Shown piece after piece: positions 7,564-17,137 of a DNA stretch of 64,000 bases (the first letter of the stretch is position 1; each line of letters begins with the position of its first letter). The DNA is from Bacteroidaceae bacterium. Lineage in GTDB: Bacteria; Bacteroidota; Bacteroidia; Bacteroidales; Bacteroidaceae. The notes under the pieces were generated by a model that saw only the letters and a list, made by a program, of their open reading frames with translations, did no database searches and was not told the DNA's origin. The stretch is taken from the NCBI GenBank assembly GCA_017524545.1, contig JAFXVN010000016.1, positions 1 to 64,000 on the forward strand. The letters are read 5' to 3'. The translations under genes were made by a program, and so were the position numbers.

Positions 7564-9690
7564 ATGAGACAACATATCACATTCTCGCTGCTCTGGCTCG
7601 TTGCAGCTGTGAGCAGCATGGCACAGGAAGCATTTACAGAAGGCGACTTCAGCTTCCTGCCCATCGGCGAAACCACCGTCAGCGTCGCAGGCTGCACATT
7701 AGGCGAAGGGGCACTGGCCATCATCCCCGAAACCGTCAGCTCCTATACGGTCACAGCTATTGCACCCCAAGCGTTTGCAGGCAGCAAAGTGGCTGCCGTC
7801 TGTCTGCCTTCCACCATAACGGAAATCGGCGAAGAAGCTTTCCTCAATTGCGGTGCCACATTCATCCACCTCCCTGCCTGTGCCACCACAATAGGGAAAC
7901 GGGCATTCTATAACTGTGCCGCCTTGGGTCACATCGACCTGCCCGATGGATTGGAGCGGATAGAAGAGGGGACATTCTCCCAAACCTCCATATACACGCT
8001 TGGCAACACCCACCTGCAAAACATTAGCCATATCGGAGACTGGGCATTCGCAGGGACAAGCCTTCAACACTTCCCCATGACGGATGCCGTCACATACCTT
8101 GGCAAAGGCGCCTTCAATAATTGTTCCAACTTGCAGGACATCAATCTCTCGCAGTATCAGGGTAGCATCGGCAGCATGGCATTCAATGGCTGCTACAGCC
8201 TGCCGCGTCTCACCTTGCCGGCAGACAATCCCTATTGCTACACCTCCGAGGACGGGAAGGCACTCTATGGCCGGCAGGATGGAGAGTTGCTCTCCGTATT
8301 GCCCACTGTGGAGCGCCTTGTTATCCCCTACCCCGCTACGGGCGTAGTCGAAGGCAATTACCCGCTCACGGGCTGGTTCGGACAGTTGGGAGAACTGGAA
8401 CTGCCGCACACATGGAAAGCTGACTTAGGAGATTGCCAGGTTAGCACCTTGAAGAAGCTGACCATGCGTATGCCGACCAATAGCTATGCAAACCTTAATC
8501 CGCCTACAGGACTACCTTCTTATAATGATGGTTATTATTATAATAGCGACACTTGCCACTTCTATGTCTTCAATTATGCAACAGACGCCCTCCTTGGCAT
8601 CTCAAAGTGGAAAAACTGTTTGAACAGAGTGCGTGACCCCGAGACAGGGCAATACTATTATGCAAACCTGCACACCATAGAGCGCCCCACAGAGCAGCTC
8701 TACATGGCAGAGGTGCTGCCGATGTACGACGGCTTCAAGTATTCCGAGGAGAACCTGAGCATCGTTTGGAATCCAGACTGGAACACTGCCCTCGAGAGGT
8801 CATTCCCCCAGTACTATACGACTGAAGACGTCGGAACAACAAACTATAACTACAAGTCCGAATTCCGCAACCACATGGTCTCGCAGTACCTGACACCAGA
8901 ACACTTTGAGAACATCATAAGCCCCGACGATGCCATCATACAATGCATCGACGGCAAGCTACGACTCTCGTCCTACTTCAATGAGTACGACTACACCAAC
9001 TGGTATCTGCACACAAACTTCATCCCTGGCACAAGCTATTTGCCCGCAGGCACATTCAGCAGCCCCTTGTCAGGTAACACAAGCACCACTTGCCAAACTC
9101 TGGAGGCTAATCCCGAATGGGGACTGCCCGTCAGCGAATACGGATTGTTTGAAGGCGATACAGAAACAAGAGCTATAAAATTCCTCTTTGCCTTGCACAT
9201 GGTTCCCAATGTGTCGTATAACATCTATGCCGTCGTGCCGCCCTGTCACCCACTATCCACGGAAGAGACGACATACAAGAACAAGCTACGGGCTATTTTC
9301 TACTCCATCACCGAACTTCCCTCCAAAATAGGTAACACTAGGTCGGACACATACGACATCACCTACGAGAGCGGCAAGGCAGACACCATACTGCTTTTCC
9401 AGGGCGTTCAAGCCATAACAGATGTCCATAATGTCCTGGAGATGGAATCTATGGCAAAGTCATCCGACATAAAAAACAACGGATATTCCCATGCCATACC
9501 CCTTATTGGCATTCTCTGCGAACCGCAAACGGAACTGGACTGGTACGATGCTCTGGACGGCATAAAGAAGGAGCATGTCACCATCGTTAGCCGCCACGAC
9601 TTGCAAGGACGACACCTCGCCTCGCCCCAGCCAGGCATCAATATCCTGCTTATGAGCGACGGCTCCGTCCGCAAGGTGCTGATAAAGTAA
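7564..9690 (+). CDS. BspA-like leucine-rich-repeat surface protein
   Basis: 708 residues. The signal peptide MRQHITFSLLWLVAAVSSMA supports the ATG at 7564; an in-frame ATG at 7537 would add nine residues. Residues about 45-240 form LRR_5 (BspA/TpLRR) repeats with the spacing I..AF..C..L..I.LP, for example IGKRAFYNCAALGHIDLP. The rest is a large unrecognised domain. The end reads LQGRHLASPQPGINI then MSDGSVRKVLIK, a short sorting-signal-like tail also found at the end of the protein ending at 45307. Family knowledge: BspA proteins act in adhesion and coaggregation. Its stop (9690) abuts the stop of the convergent AMP ligase with no gap and no terminator. Confidence 0.8.
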   Translation: MRQHITFSLLWLVAAVSSMAQEAFTEGDFSFLPIGETTVSVAGCTLGEGALAIIPETVSSYTVTAIAPQAFAGSKVAAVCLPSTITEIGEEAFLNCGATFIHLPACATTIGKRAFYNCAALGHIDLPDGLERIEEGTFSQTSIYTLGNTHLQNISHIGDWAFAGTSLQHFPMTDAVTYLGKGAFNNCSNLQDINLSQYQGSIGSMAFNGCYSLPRLTLPADNPYCYTSEDGKALYGRQDGELLSVLPTVERLVIPYPATGVVEGNYPLTGWFGQLGELELPHTWKADLGDCQVSTLKKLTMRMPTNSYANLNPPTGLPSYNDGYYYNSDTCHFYVFNYATDALLGISKWKNCLNRVRDPETGQYYYANLHTIERPTEQLYMAEVLPMYDGFKYSEENLSIVWNPDWNTALERSFPQYYTTEDVGTTNYNYKSEFRNHMVSQYLTPEHFENIISPDDAIIQCIDGKLRLSSYFNEYDYTNWYLHTNFIPGTSYLPAGTFSSPLSGNTSTTCQTLEANPEWGLPVSEYGLFEGDTETRAIKFLFALHMVPNVSYNIYAVVPPCHPLSTEETTYKNKLRAIFYSITELPSKIGNTRSDTYDITYESGKADTILLFQGVQAITDVHNVLEMESMAKSSDIKNNGYSHAIPLIGILCEPQTELDWYDALDGIKKEHVTIVSRHDLQGRHLASPQPGINILLMSDGSVRKVLIK

Positions 9691-10962
9691 CTAACCTTTA
9701 ACCCTATACGCTTTCCTGTCGGGTTTCCCGTTGAAGGTGCAGCGTATGGCTTCGACGGATTCGTAGAAGAGGGGGATTTTGTAACTCTCCAAACGGGCTT
9801 TCAGAAACTCTGCAATGGCGCGGGGCTTGACCTCGCAATCCGGGGCAGGAACGTAAAGCAGCTTGGGGGCTGTGCCGAGCACGGGGTGCGGGGCTGGCAC
9901 GCAGATGCAGTCGCGAACGAGGGGGCACGCACTCACCGCGTCCTCCACCTCGATGGGATTCACCTTGTAGCCGCCGGTGTTGATGATGTCGTCGTCGCGT
10001 CCCAGCAAGTGGAGCATTCCGTCATCATCGATGAAACCGAGGTCTGCGGTGTGGACTTCGCCATCTACGAGGACACGGGCTGTAGCTTCGGGGTTGTCCA
10101 CATAGCCCGTCATTAGGGTAGCACCAGCGCAGATGACACGGCCATCCTCACCGATACGGACAGAGCTGTGCTTCATGGGCTTACCGACCACTCCCGGACG
10201 GCATCCGTAGCGACTGAACTCATAGCTGCAGACGATGCCTGTCTCGGTAGAGGCGTAGGTGTTGAAAAGGCGCGAATGGGGAAGCACCTTGCAAAGCAAC
10301 TCCATATCGTGCTGGGCAATGGGGGCTGCGCCGGTCTCTATGAACGCGATTCTATGGGCGACGGCGGCAAGTTCTTCCCGAGCAAATTGCAGGAGCATAC
10401 GGATGCTGGAAGGAACAAGGAAGGAGGCAAAGCGGTTGAAGGTTTTCCTCCCTTTAATAGAGGGGAGGGGTGGGTCTTTGAAGGGTTTGAAGAAAGCGTT
10501 GAGGTCTTTGAGGCTGTCCATAATATATAATGTGCCGCCAGTCATAAGCGTGGGGTGTATCTTGGAGAGGCTGCCAAGATGACTGAGCGGCCCGCAGATG
10601 ATGAAGAGCAGGTCGGGGGTGAAGCCGAAGCGGTCTATCAGGTTCTCGGCATTGGCTGTCCATGCCTCGTCGGAGATGATGACGCTCTTGGAGGCGCCTG
10701 TCGTGCCGGTTGTGTGGAGGGGATAGAAAGCGCGGCAGAGGTACACGGCAAGGTAGATGACGATGAAGTCGGCATCCTGTGTGGCGGGGAAACTGTAAGG
10801 CTGTCCCTCGCGGAGACCCTCGGCTTTCAGTCTGTCCGCACGTTCACAGACGCGCCGGTGTAGGTCTGAATAAGTCAGCATCTCGGTCGCGGTGATGATG
10901 GCTGGCTTATCAGGCATCAGCCGCGCAAATCGGGCTATGGAATCAAGTAGAAGCATTTTCAC
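9691..10962 (-). CDS. Short AMP-dependent acyl/aryl ligase of the lipid cluster
   Basis: 423 residues; ANL superfamily members are usually 500 or more. The phosphate-binding loop is TTGTTGASKSV. The adenylate region is NTYASTETG, and the C-terminal hinge GRDDDIINTGGYKVNPIEVEDAV is intact, as is a catalytic-Lys region near FNGKPDRKAY. I infer that it activates the starter acid and loads it onto the ACP encoded immediately upstream, whose stop it overlaps by 4 bp. Short ligases of this kind occur in aryl polyene/flexirubin clusters. Residues about 160-172 (PFKDPPLPSIKGRKT) look like an in-frame palindrome insertion (DNA 10443-10490). This is the last gene of the minus-strand cluster. Confidence 0.8.
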   Translation of the reverse strand: MKMLLLDSIARFARLMPDKPAIITATEMLTYSDLHRRVCERADRLKAEGLREGQPYSFPATQDADFIVIYLAVYLCRAFYPLHTTGTTGASKSVIISDEAWTANAENLIDRFGFTPDLLFIICGPLSHLGSLSKIHPTLMTGGTLYIMDSLKDLNAFFKPFKDPPLPSIKGRKTFNRFASFLVPSSIRMLLQFAREELAAVAHRIAFIETGAAPIAQHDMELLCKVLPHSRLFNTYASTETGIVCSYEFSRYGCRPGVVGKPMKHSSVRIGEDGRVICAGATLMTGYVDNPEATARVLVDGEVHTADLGFIDDDGMLHLLGRDDDIINTGGYKVNPIEVEDAVSACPLVRDCICVPAPHPVLGTAPKLLYVPAPDCEVKPRAIAEFLKARLESYKIPLFYESVEAIRCTFNGKPDRKAYRVKG

Positions 10963-11195
10963 CTTCTCAACTTTCCTTCCACCATCCGCACGATGGCATC
11001 AATGTTCTTGAGGTTGCGAGGTGTGGCATCCTTCGCGTCGAGCACGATGCCGTACTCTTCGCTGAGGAGCATGAGGATAGTGGTCACGCCGAGGGAGTCC
11101 AGCTCGCTGAAAAGGAAGTCCGATTCGAGGTCAACCAAAGGAAGCGCAGCACTCAGGAGTTCAATAATACGTTCTTTCATCTTGTCATTTGCCAT
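10959..11195 (-). CDS. Acyl carrier protein 1 of the lipid cluster
   Basis: 78 residues with the carrier-protein motif LDSLGVTT; Ser34 is the expected phosphopantetheine site. It is followed by the typical helix LMLLSEEYGI and a C-terminal IDAIVRMV helix. It overlaps the AMP ligase gene by 4 bp, so ligase and carrier probably work as a pair. It is one of three separate carriers in the cluster. Confidence 0.85.
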   Translation of the reverse strand: MANDKMKERIIELLSAALPLVDLESDFLFSELDSLGVTTILMLLSEEYGIVLDAKDATPRNLKNIDAIVRMVEGKLRR

Positions 11196-11255
11196 TTAGT
11201 CATTTACCATTGATTCATTTACCATACTTACCACTAAAGGAGACGAGGGTCTTCT

Positions 11256-12548
11256 TCAATTTCCAAATAGTCTTGGCAGGAAGTCCACGAGATATTTACG
11301 CCAGTTCTCCCATGTGTGGGCACCATCGGTAAGATGATAGACGTAAGGATAATGTTTTTCGTCGAGCTTCTTGCGGAAGTCGTTGTTCAGTTTCAGGACA
11401 AAATCCTCCTCGCCAACAGCAATATAATAGAGGTAGGGCTTGGCGTGGAACTGCACAGCAAGCTTTATCTCGAAGTCCTCATAAATCTGCACATGCGAGA
11501 ATTTGTCGGCCTTGCCGCCCGAAAGAAAGTCGAGTTGCAATCCCGTCATGTTCATCAGGTTTACGGCCTTTTCGCGAATCTTTCCGATTTTGCTTGCACG
11601 TGCAGAAGTGAGCATGTTGGTGGTCTGTGCCGAGAAAAGACCTACGTAACCGAATGTGTCGGGATTATTGGCAGAGATGTATATCGTCTGCAAGCCGCCA
11701 AGCGATAGTCCGGCAATGGCTCGCGAAGCTCTCGACTGACGGGCGCGATAGTGCTCCTCGACATACCCGACCACTTCTGGCACAAAGGCATATTCTATCT
11801 TCCCAAGCATGGACGTGATATTGAGGGCAGAGGGTTCCTTGTCTTGATAAGGACTTTCGCCTGGAGCCGCGTCGAGCGACGCATTGCCGTTCGGCATCAC
11901 GACAATTAGCGGCTGTATGGCACCCGAAGCTATCATGTTGTCGAAGATTTGGGCAGCTCGGCCGTAATCCGTCCACGATGTCTCGTCGCCACCCGAACCA
12001 TGCAGCAGATAGAGAACCGGGAACGAATCCTGAGGAGCCTCATCGTAGGCGGGCGGCGTATAGACCGTCATACGTCGCTGCGTCATATCGTTCATGGTAG
12101 AGGGATACCAGACGCGCTCCACCTTGCCATGCGGCACATCGCGGTCGAAATAGTACCCTCCCGTCTCTCCGTCTATCAGAAAGTAGCTTAACGTGTCTTT
12201 GACATCGCGCACGAAACGCGGATTAGCAGGGTCAACAATTGGCCTGCCATCGACCAGGAAGCGGTATGTGTACATCTCGGACGGGAGTGGCTCTGTCGTA
12301 TAGGTCCAGAGACCTGTATCGGGATTGCGTTGCATATCATAGACCTGTTCACGACCAAACGTCCCAGCAGGTGTCTTTATCTTCTTTTTCTTGGGGATGA
12401 AGCTCCCCTTCAACTGTACAAGACTCGCTGTATCATCGGCATAGACGAATGTCACGCGATTTTCGGCATCAATGCTTGGTTCTAACTCTTGGCTCTGTAC
12501 CTGTGCGGTAAAACCAAGAAGTAATGTGGCAAAAACAATGTGTTTCAT
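11256..12548 (-). CDS. Secreted CE1-like esterase with N-terminal beta-sandwich
   Basis: 430 residues. A signal peptide (MKHIVFATLLLGFTAQVQS) supports the ATG at 12548; an upstream ATG at 12563 would overlap the exporter gene. Residues about 30-130 resemble the E-set/CBM48-like module that precedes feruloyl-type esterases (RFLVDGRPIVDPANP). The catalytic domain has PVLYLLHGSGGDETSW, the nucleophile elbow GLSLGG and a late His in DGAHTWENW. The fold is the esterase D/CE1 type. In this setting it may hydrolyse or transfer the ester-linked product, but a role as an ordinary polysaccharide esterase cannot be excluded. Confidence 0.75.
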   Translation of the reverse strand: MKHIVFATLLLGFTAQVQSQELEPSIDAENRVTFVYADDTASLVQLKGSFIPKKKKIKTPAGTFGREQVYDMQRNPDTGLWTYTTEPLPSEMYTYRFLVDGRPIVDPANPRFVRDVKDTLSYFLIDGETGGYYFDRDVPHGKVERVWYPSTMNDMTQRRMTVYTPPAYDEAPQDSFPVLYLLHGSGGDETSWTDYGRAAQIFDNMIASGAIQPLIVVMPNGNASLDAAPGESPYQDKEPSALNITSMLGKIEYAFVPEVVGYVEEHYRARQSRASRAIAGLSLGGLQTIYISANNPDTFGYVGLFSAQTTNMLTSARASKIGKIREKAVNLMNMTGLQLDFLSGGKADKFSHVQIYEDFEIKLAVQFHAKPYLYYIAVGEEDFVLKLNNDFRKKLDEKHYPYVYHLTDGAHTWENWRKYLVDFLPRLFGN

Positions 12549-12552
12549 CTTA

Positions 12553-15108
12553 TCAATTCTCATTCTTTAATTTCTTTAAGCACCTTTTCAATTTCCATTT
12601 GAAGAGCAGTGGCGGTATGAGGTATGCCATCAGCACGACGGAGGACATGCCGACGATTGTGACTTCTGCCAAGGAGTGCAAGGCGGGATGGCGGGCGAAG
12701 ATGAGGGTGCCGATGCCAATGAACATTATCAGGGCAGAGAGGATGATGCTCCGCTTGTAGGGGACAAGGACAGGGCGTCCGTGCTCGTATTCCGAGACAC
12801 AACCCTCGGTCATAAAGATAGTGTAGTCGTCGCCCTGACCGAAGATGAAGGTGGCAAGGATGATGTTCACGATATTGAACTTGATGCCCAACAGAGCCAT
12901 GATGCCCAGAATCCATATCCAGCTGACTGCCATCGGGATGAAGGCGATAACCGCCAGCTCTATCCGACGGAACGAGAGCCAGAGGAAGAGGAAGACGATG
13001 GCGGAGCAGACCCAGCCAACGTAGTTGAAGTCGGCGGAAAGGGCATCCGCCACAGAAGAATGGAGCGAGGCGATGTCGAAGGCATCGGGCAGCACCGCTT
13101 TGACCTGCTCCACATTCTCCTTCCCGACGGTCAGAACATCTATTACTGTTTCAGCACCCGCCCGGGAGACGTTTCCGGCAAGTGTCTGAGAGGTCAGAGG
13201 CGAGAAGTCGTCGAAGGGATGTGGAGCGTATTCCGATTGGATGATGGCCTTGAAGTCCGCAAAAGCCTCAGCCGCGAACCCTTGTCTTTCGGCAGCGGCA
13301 TCCAAGTCGCTGAGAAGAGCGGGATGAGCGTTCAGCCACTCGTTCCAACGCTTGATGCGCTCCGCCTGCTTTCCGATGGAAGGCAGGAAACGGCTCGCGC
13401 CCCGATGACCAGCCACCAGCCCCTCGGCTATCAGGGAGTCGATAACCGCCTGCCGGGACTCGGAGCGGACGAGTGCCTCGTCGAAGGTTGAAGCAGACGA
13501 CAACAGATAGAGAGATGCTGTCTCCTCTCCCTTTACGAGGGAGTCGGAGAGGGTCTTCATATAAGCCATATCCGCCTTCTGCTCGGCGGTTATATAGTTG
13601 ATGTTCGACAAGTCGGAATCAAATTCAACAGAGAAGCTGAAGTAGCCGAAGACGAGGGTAAGCAAAGCCACAACCACGACCAGCCACCTTTTTCTTTCTA
13701 TCTGAACAGAAGCAAGGCGGGTGAGAAAGTCATTTTTTTTAAGTGAAGAGTGAAAAGTGAAAAGTGAAGAATCAAAGTTACTATTGTCTCCCTGGTTATT
13801 ATTATTTTTCACTTTTAACTTTTCACTTTTCACTACAATATGCGGCAGCCAGACGAACACGAAGAGGATGGTTCCGACGAGCAGGAAGGAGGCAAACAGA
13901 CCAAGGTCTCGCAAGGCGATGGACTTCAGCGGCACGAGGGCAAGGAAGGCGCCTACGGTCGTGATGTTGCCCACAAGGAGCGGTTTCGTTATCTCGCGGA
14001 GAGCCTGCCGGACATCGGGCTGGTGCCTGACGTGAGCAATGAGATGGAGCGGGTAGTTGACGGCAATGCCGATGATGACGCTCGATATGCCAATGACAAT
14101 CATCGAGACGCCATCGTGCACCAGTGCTATTCCGCCGACAGCAAAGAGCCAGCCCCAGCCGACAGAGACGGCGATGAGCAGGATGTCCCTGAAGCTGCGG
14201 AAGGCATAGAGCAGCAAAGCCAGGATGAGGAAGGCCGCCAAAGCTACAGCCAAGATGCTGTCGTGCATAATCTGCCGCGCATTCCCCACAGCGATTTGCG
14301 GACCGCCCGCCACATGCGCCTTGACAGACCCACCCCGACCCTCCCTTAAAGGGAGGGAGTCATCCTCCTGGATGGGGGATTCTGAGAGGGTCTTTTCAAT
14401 AGCCTCATTGAGCAAAGCCACAAGGCGGGCATTCATCTCTGTCTCGCTACTGCCGAAAGGCGAGGACAGCATCACGATGGCTCGGGACATGTCGGGGGTA
14501 AAGAGGCAGCCGTCGTATATCTCGAAGCGAAATCCTGTCTGTGACTGCTGCAACGCCTCAAGAGGCGGGATGAAAAGCCCGAGGGGGTCGCGGGCGATGT
14601 TTTGGCAGAGGATGTCGCCCGATGGGAACATCAGGGCGTTCAGGTCGTCCTCGAGCCGCCTGTCCATGTACCCCGGCAAAGCCAAAAGGCTGTCCATGCG
14701 TCCATAATCCTTTTCCGTGAGGAAGAGCGGGATGTTCCGATAGATGAAGTCCATCGTTTCGGAAAGGCTCTCGAAGTCGAAACTTGCCTGCATGTCGCGG
14801 CACCAGCCCGCCGTGTCGCTCTCCTCGACCGCCTGTACAAATCTCTCTATTGCCTCCACCGTCTGCTCCACTCCCCCGGAAGGGAGCTGTGGGGTCTCGA
14901 AGATGACAAACAGGCGGTTCATGCCGGAAATGTCCTGATAGACAGCCATCCGCTGCCTGTCCTCCCCGCCAAGCGGCAGGAAGTCCTGAATGTCCTCCTT
15001 ATAGGACAGGCGCACGACGGAAGCCAGCAAGACCAGCGTAATAGCGAGGAACGAAACCCAACGCAGGGAAACATGTCTTCCTAAAAAATCATATATCTTC
15101 AAAATCAT
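12553..15108 (-). CDS. MMPL/RND-family lipid exporter
   Basis: 851 residues. The architecture is RND-like: one N-terminal membrane helix, a large periplasmic loop, a membrane bundle (LAVALAAFLILALLLYAF onward, with GIAVNYPLHLIAHVR), a second loop and a second bundle with GQGDDYTIFMTEG near residue 760. MMPL exporters in aryl polyene and flexirubin clusters move the finished lipid toward the outer membrane. Two stretches look foreign to the family. SLPLREGRGGS (DNA about 14328-14372) is a GC-rich palindrome insertion. The segment around SLFTFHSSL (DNA 13741-13834) is encoded by a TTCACTTTT-type inverted repeat. Both keep the frame. Its start overlaps the acyltransferase stop by 4 bp. Confidence 0.85.
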   Translation of the reverse strand: MILKIYDFLGRHVSLRWVSFLAITLVLLASVVRLSYKEDIQDFLPLGGEDRQRMAVYQDISGMNRLFVIFETPQLPSGGVEQTVEAIERFVQAVEESDTAGWCRDMQASFDFESLSETMDFIYRNIPLFLTEKDYGRMDSLLALPGYMDRRLEDDLNALMFPSGDILCQNIARDPLGLFIPPLEALQQSQTGFRFEIYDGCLFTPDMSRAIVMLSSPFGSSETEMNARLVALLNEAIEKTLSESPIQEDDSLPLREGRGGSVKAHVAGGPQIAVGNARQIMHDSILAVALAAFLILALLLYAFRSFRDILLIAVSVGWGWLFAVGGIALVHDGVSMIVIGISSVIIGIAVNYPLHLIAHVRHQPDVRQALREITKPLLVGNITTVGAFLALVPLKSIALRDLGLFASFLLVGTILFVFVWLPHIVVKSEKLKVKNNNNQGDNSNFDSSLFTFHSSLKKNDFLTRLASVQIERKRWLVVVVALLTLVFGYFSFSVEFDSDLSNINYITAEQKADMAYMKTLSDSLVKGEETASLYLLSSASTFDEALVRSESRQAVIDSLIAEGLVAGHRGASRFLPSIGKQAERIKRWNEWLNAHPALLSDLDAAAERQGFAAEAFADFKAIIQSEYAPHPFDDFSPLTSQTLAGNVSRAGAETVIDVLTVGKENVEQVKAVLPDAFDIASLHSSVADALSADFNYVGWVCSAIVFLFLWLSFRRIELAVIAFIPMAVSWIWILGIMALLGIKFNIVNIILATFIFGQGDDYTIFMTEGCVSEYEHGRPVLVPYKRSIILSALIMFIGIGTLIFARHPALHSLAEVTIVGMSSVVLMAYLIPPLLFKWKLKRCLKKLKNEN

Positions 15109-16247
15109 TTGTCAAACATCCTTTTACTATCAACTGAGTTTGCATAGATACCGAGGAAAATATCCTTAAGCTCATTGATGTCATAATTTTCCTTGTAGCG
15201 GGATAGAACAGACATGTGGCGGACAAAGGCTTCTTTCTCTTTTCGAGTATATCTGTCCTGATAATCATCCTTGCCAGATCGAAGGTCATGGGCAATGTAA
15301 TTATTTGGAGTTAGGCGATAAGCACAACAAATTCGTTCATCAAGCAAGTTTGCTACTTGCCTGTGGAACACATTTGCTGTGTTATTCGGCAATCGGCTGA
15401 GGTGATGATTGGTGATAGGTTCACAAAAAGCAAGATGTACACGCCCCTTTTGCTGCATAATGCCAGTGAGAATGCTATTAAGATCCTCGCCTGGCTTTTT
15501 GATATACGGTCCACGACGGCGCTCATATAATTCCAACGTCTTCAACACATCACAAGATTCCCATTCATACGAGACAGCGACAGGCACAATATTCAACTCA
15601 CTTAAAGCGACAACTCTGTCCCCAGGGTACGACATGCCGAACATCTTAATAATGCCCTGATCCGTGCGGTCGATGCCATCTTTGGTACGTCCATTGCGTT
15701 GTGCAATCCAGATAGACTGATGTTTCTCTATGATGGTTGTCCGTATGTATTCAGAGAGGAGGAGCGATTCTTTGTAAAACTCGCGAGGACTGCCACCGGG
15801 ACGTGCCACCTTGAACATCTTGTTGCTCTTACCCACGTCAATGACCAATTGCCCCCGCATCAGATTCTCTCCGAATGTTATTTCACATGTGTCAAATCCA
15901 TTTTCTGTCAATATGGCCTGCATGAACGAGGCATCGAGCATGATGTCACGATGGTTGGAAACAAACAGATAGTTTTTCTTCGGCGAAAGACACTCCACAC
16001 CCGAAAAGGTAAACTCAGTAGTACTTCGGGAGAGAATCTGCTTGTTCGCATGGTACATAATGCCAAGCTGAAATTCCCGCACAGTCTTATAGCTGGTCAG
16101 TTCCTGAGAAATCTCCTCAACAGGGCGTTCAGGAAAGACAAAGGAAGCAATCACAGGAAACTCGCTGCTGCATGCGATACGTTGCATAGCAGCTGGTATC
16201 TCGTCTTCGTTATATGGGCGGATGCTATCAAATTTCTGATACTTCAT
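15105..16247 (-). CDS. Glycerolipid-type acyltransferase
   Basis: 380 residues resembling the PlsC/GPAT superfamily. The catalytic block is FVSNHRDIMLDASFM near residue 97, where the spacing is HxxxxxD with an inner HxD. Downstream is a substrate block IWIAQRNGRTKDGIDRTDQGI near residue 175 and VPVAVSYEWESCDV. No signal peptide or long membrane helix is obvious. It probably transfers the carrier-bound acyl chain to a glycerol-like acceptor. It overlaps both neighbours by 4 bp. Confidence 0.7.
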   Translation of the reverse strand: MKYQKFDSIRPYNEDEIPAAMQRIACSSEFPVIASFVFPERPVEEISQELTSYKTVREFQLGIMYHANKQILSRSTTEFTFSGVECLSPKKNYLFVSNHRDIMLDASFMQAILTENGFDTCEITFGENLMRGQLVIDVGKSNKMFKVARPGGSPREFYKESLLLSEYIRTTIIEKHQSIWIAQRNGRTKDGIDRTDQGIIKMFGMSYPGDRVVALSELNIVPVAVSYEWESCDVLKTLELYERRRGPYIKKPGEDLNSILTGIMQQKGRVHLAFCEPITNHHLSRLPNNTANVFHRQVANLLDERICCAYRLTPNNYIAHDLRSGKDDYQDRYTRKEKEAFVRHMSVLSRYKENYDINELKDIFLGIYANSVDSKRMFDK

Positions 16248-17134
16248 AATATAAGACTGTCAAGCCATTGAAAAAAATCTTCTTTCCAGGCACGGCTTTC
16301 TGCTGTGCCTTTTGTGGTAGAGGCTCCAAAGCCATGTCCACCAGTGCGATACTGTATATAGCAATGATTGATGCATTGAACTGTTAAGGCAGAATCAAGT
16401 AGTTCCGAATTATGGCACTTCACAACGGGGTCATCCTGACAGTTAACAAGGAAGACAGGCGGACAATCCAGAGGAACGTGTTTCTCAAGAGCAAGCGAGT
16501 CGCGCATCTTTCGCTTGAATTTTCTATATTCACCAAGCAACGCGCGTCTGGAACGCGCATGACTATCGTGATGCGAAAAACTTACCACGGGATAAATGGA
16601 AGCAACAAAATCAGGGCGGAGGGATACAGATGTCTTAATACCATGTGCTCCCAGAAAATCTGTTTTGAAGAACTCCGCAGCGGACATAACCAAATGCCCG
16701 CCTGCAGAAAATCCCATCAATCCGAGCCGATGCGGATTGATATGGTATTCCTGGGCATGTTCGCGAACAAACTGGATGGCTCGCTGCAAGTCGGTTATCA
16801 TGTCTGGATGACGATTCCCTCTCACAAATAATCGGGAATGGGTAAAATATGGCAATACTCCCTGAACACGATATTTCAAAACAAAAGCAGATATGCCATT
16901 CTGTTGCAGCCAGTGTGCCACCTCTGTCCCTTCCACCTCCATATCATGCCAGCAATACGATCCACCAGGACATACGATGACGGCTGTAGCTGGCTTCCCC
17001 TCTGCCTTTGCCAGAAAAGGTGTCAACGTGACAGACTTTGCACGGACAGCTGTTCCTTCCCAGATACGCACCGGTAGCTGGGCGTAAGACTTCACGCATA
17101 GACAAAACACTAATATGGGAAACCAATTACGCAT
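16244..17134 (-). CDS. Secreted alpha/beta hydrolase (lipase/esterase-like)
   Basis: 296 residues. The signal peptide ends at KSYAQ. It has the oxyanion block VIVCPGGSYCWHD, the nucleophile elbow GFSAGG near residue 153, and a late Asp/His pair (NCQDDPVVKC and TGGHGFG). It belongs to the BD-FAE/acetyl-esterase-like alpha/beta hydrolases. It sits inside the lipid cluster, overlapping the acyltransferase gene by 4 bp. Its role in the pathway is not clear. Confidence 0.75.
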   Translation of the reverse strand: MRNWFPILVFCLCVKSYAQLPVRIWEGTAVRAKSVTLTPFLAKAEGKPATAVIVCPGGSYCWHDMEVEGTEVAHWLQQNGISAFVLKYRVQGVLPYFTHSRLFVRGNRHPDMITDLQRAIQFVREHAQEYHINPHRLGLMGFSAGGHLVMSAAEFFKTDFLGAHGIKTSVSLRPDFVASIYPVVSFSHHDSHARSRRALLGEYRKFKRKMRDSLALEKHVPLDCPPVFLVNCQDDPVVKCHNSELLDSALTVQCINHCYIQYRTGGHGFGASTTKGTAESRAWKEDFFQWLDSLIL

Positions 17135-17137
17135 GGA

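Noticed and set aside
12676..13491. 271-codon plus-strand frame inside the MMPL exporter
   Set aside because: No domain, highly charged shadow of a conserved membrane protein gene.
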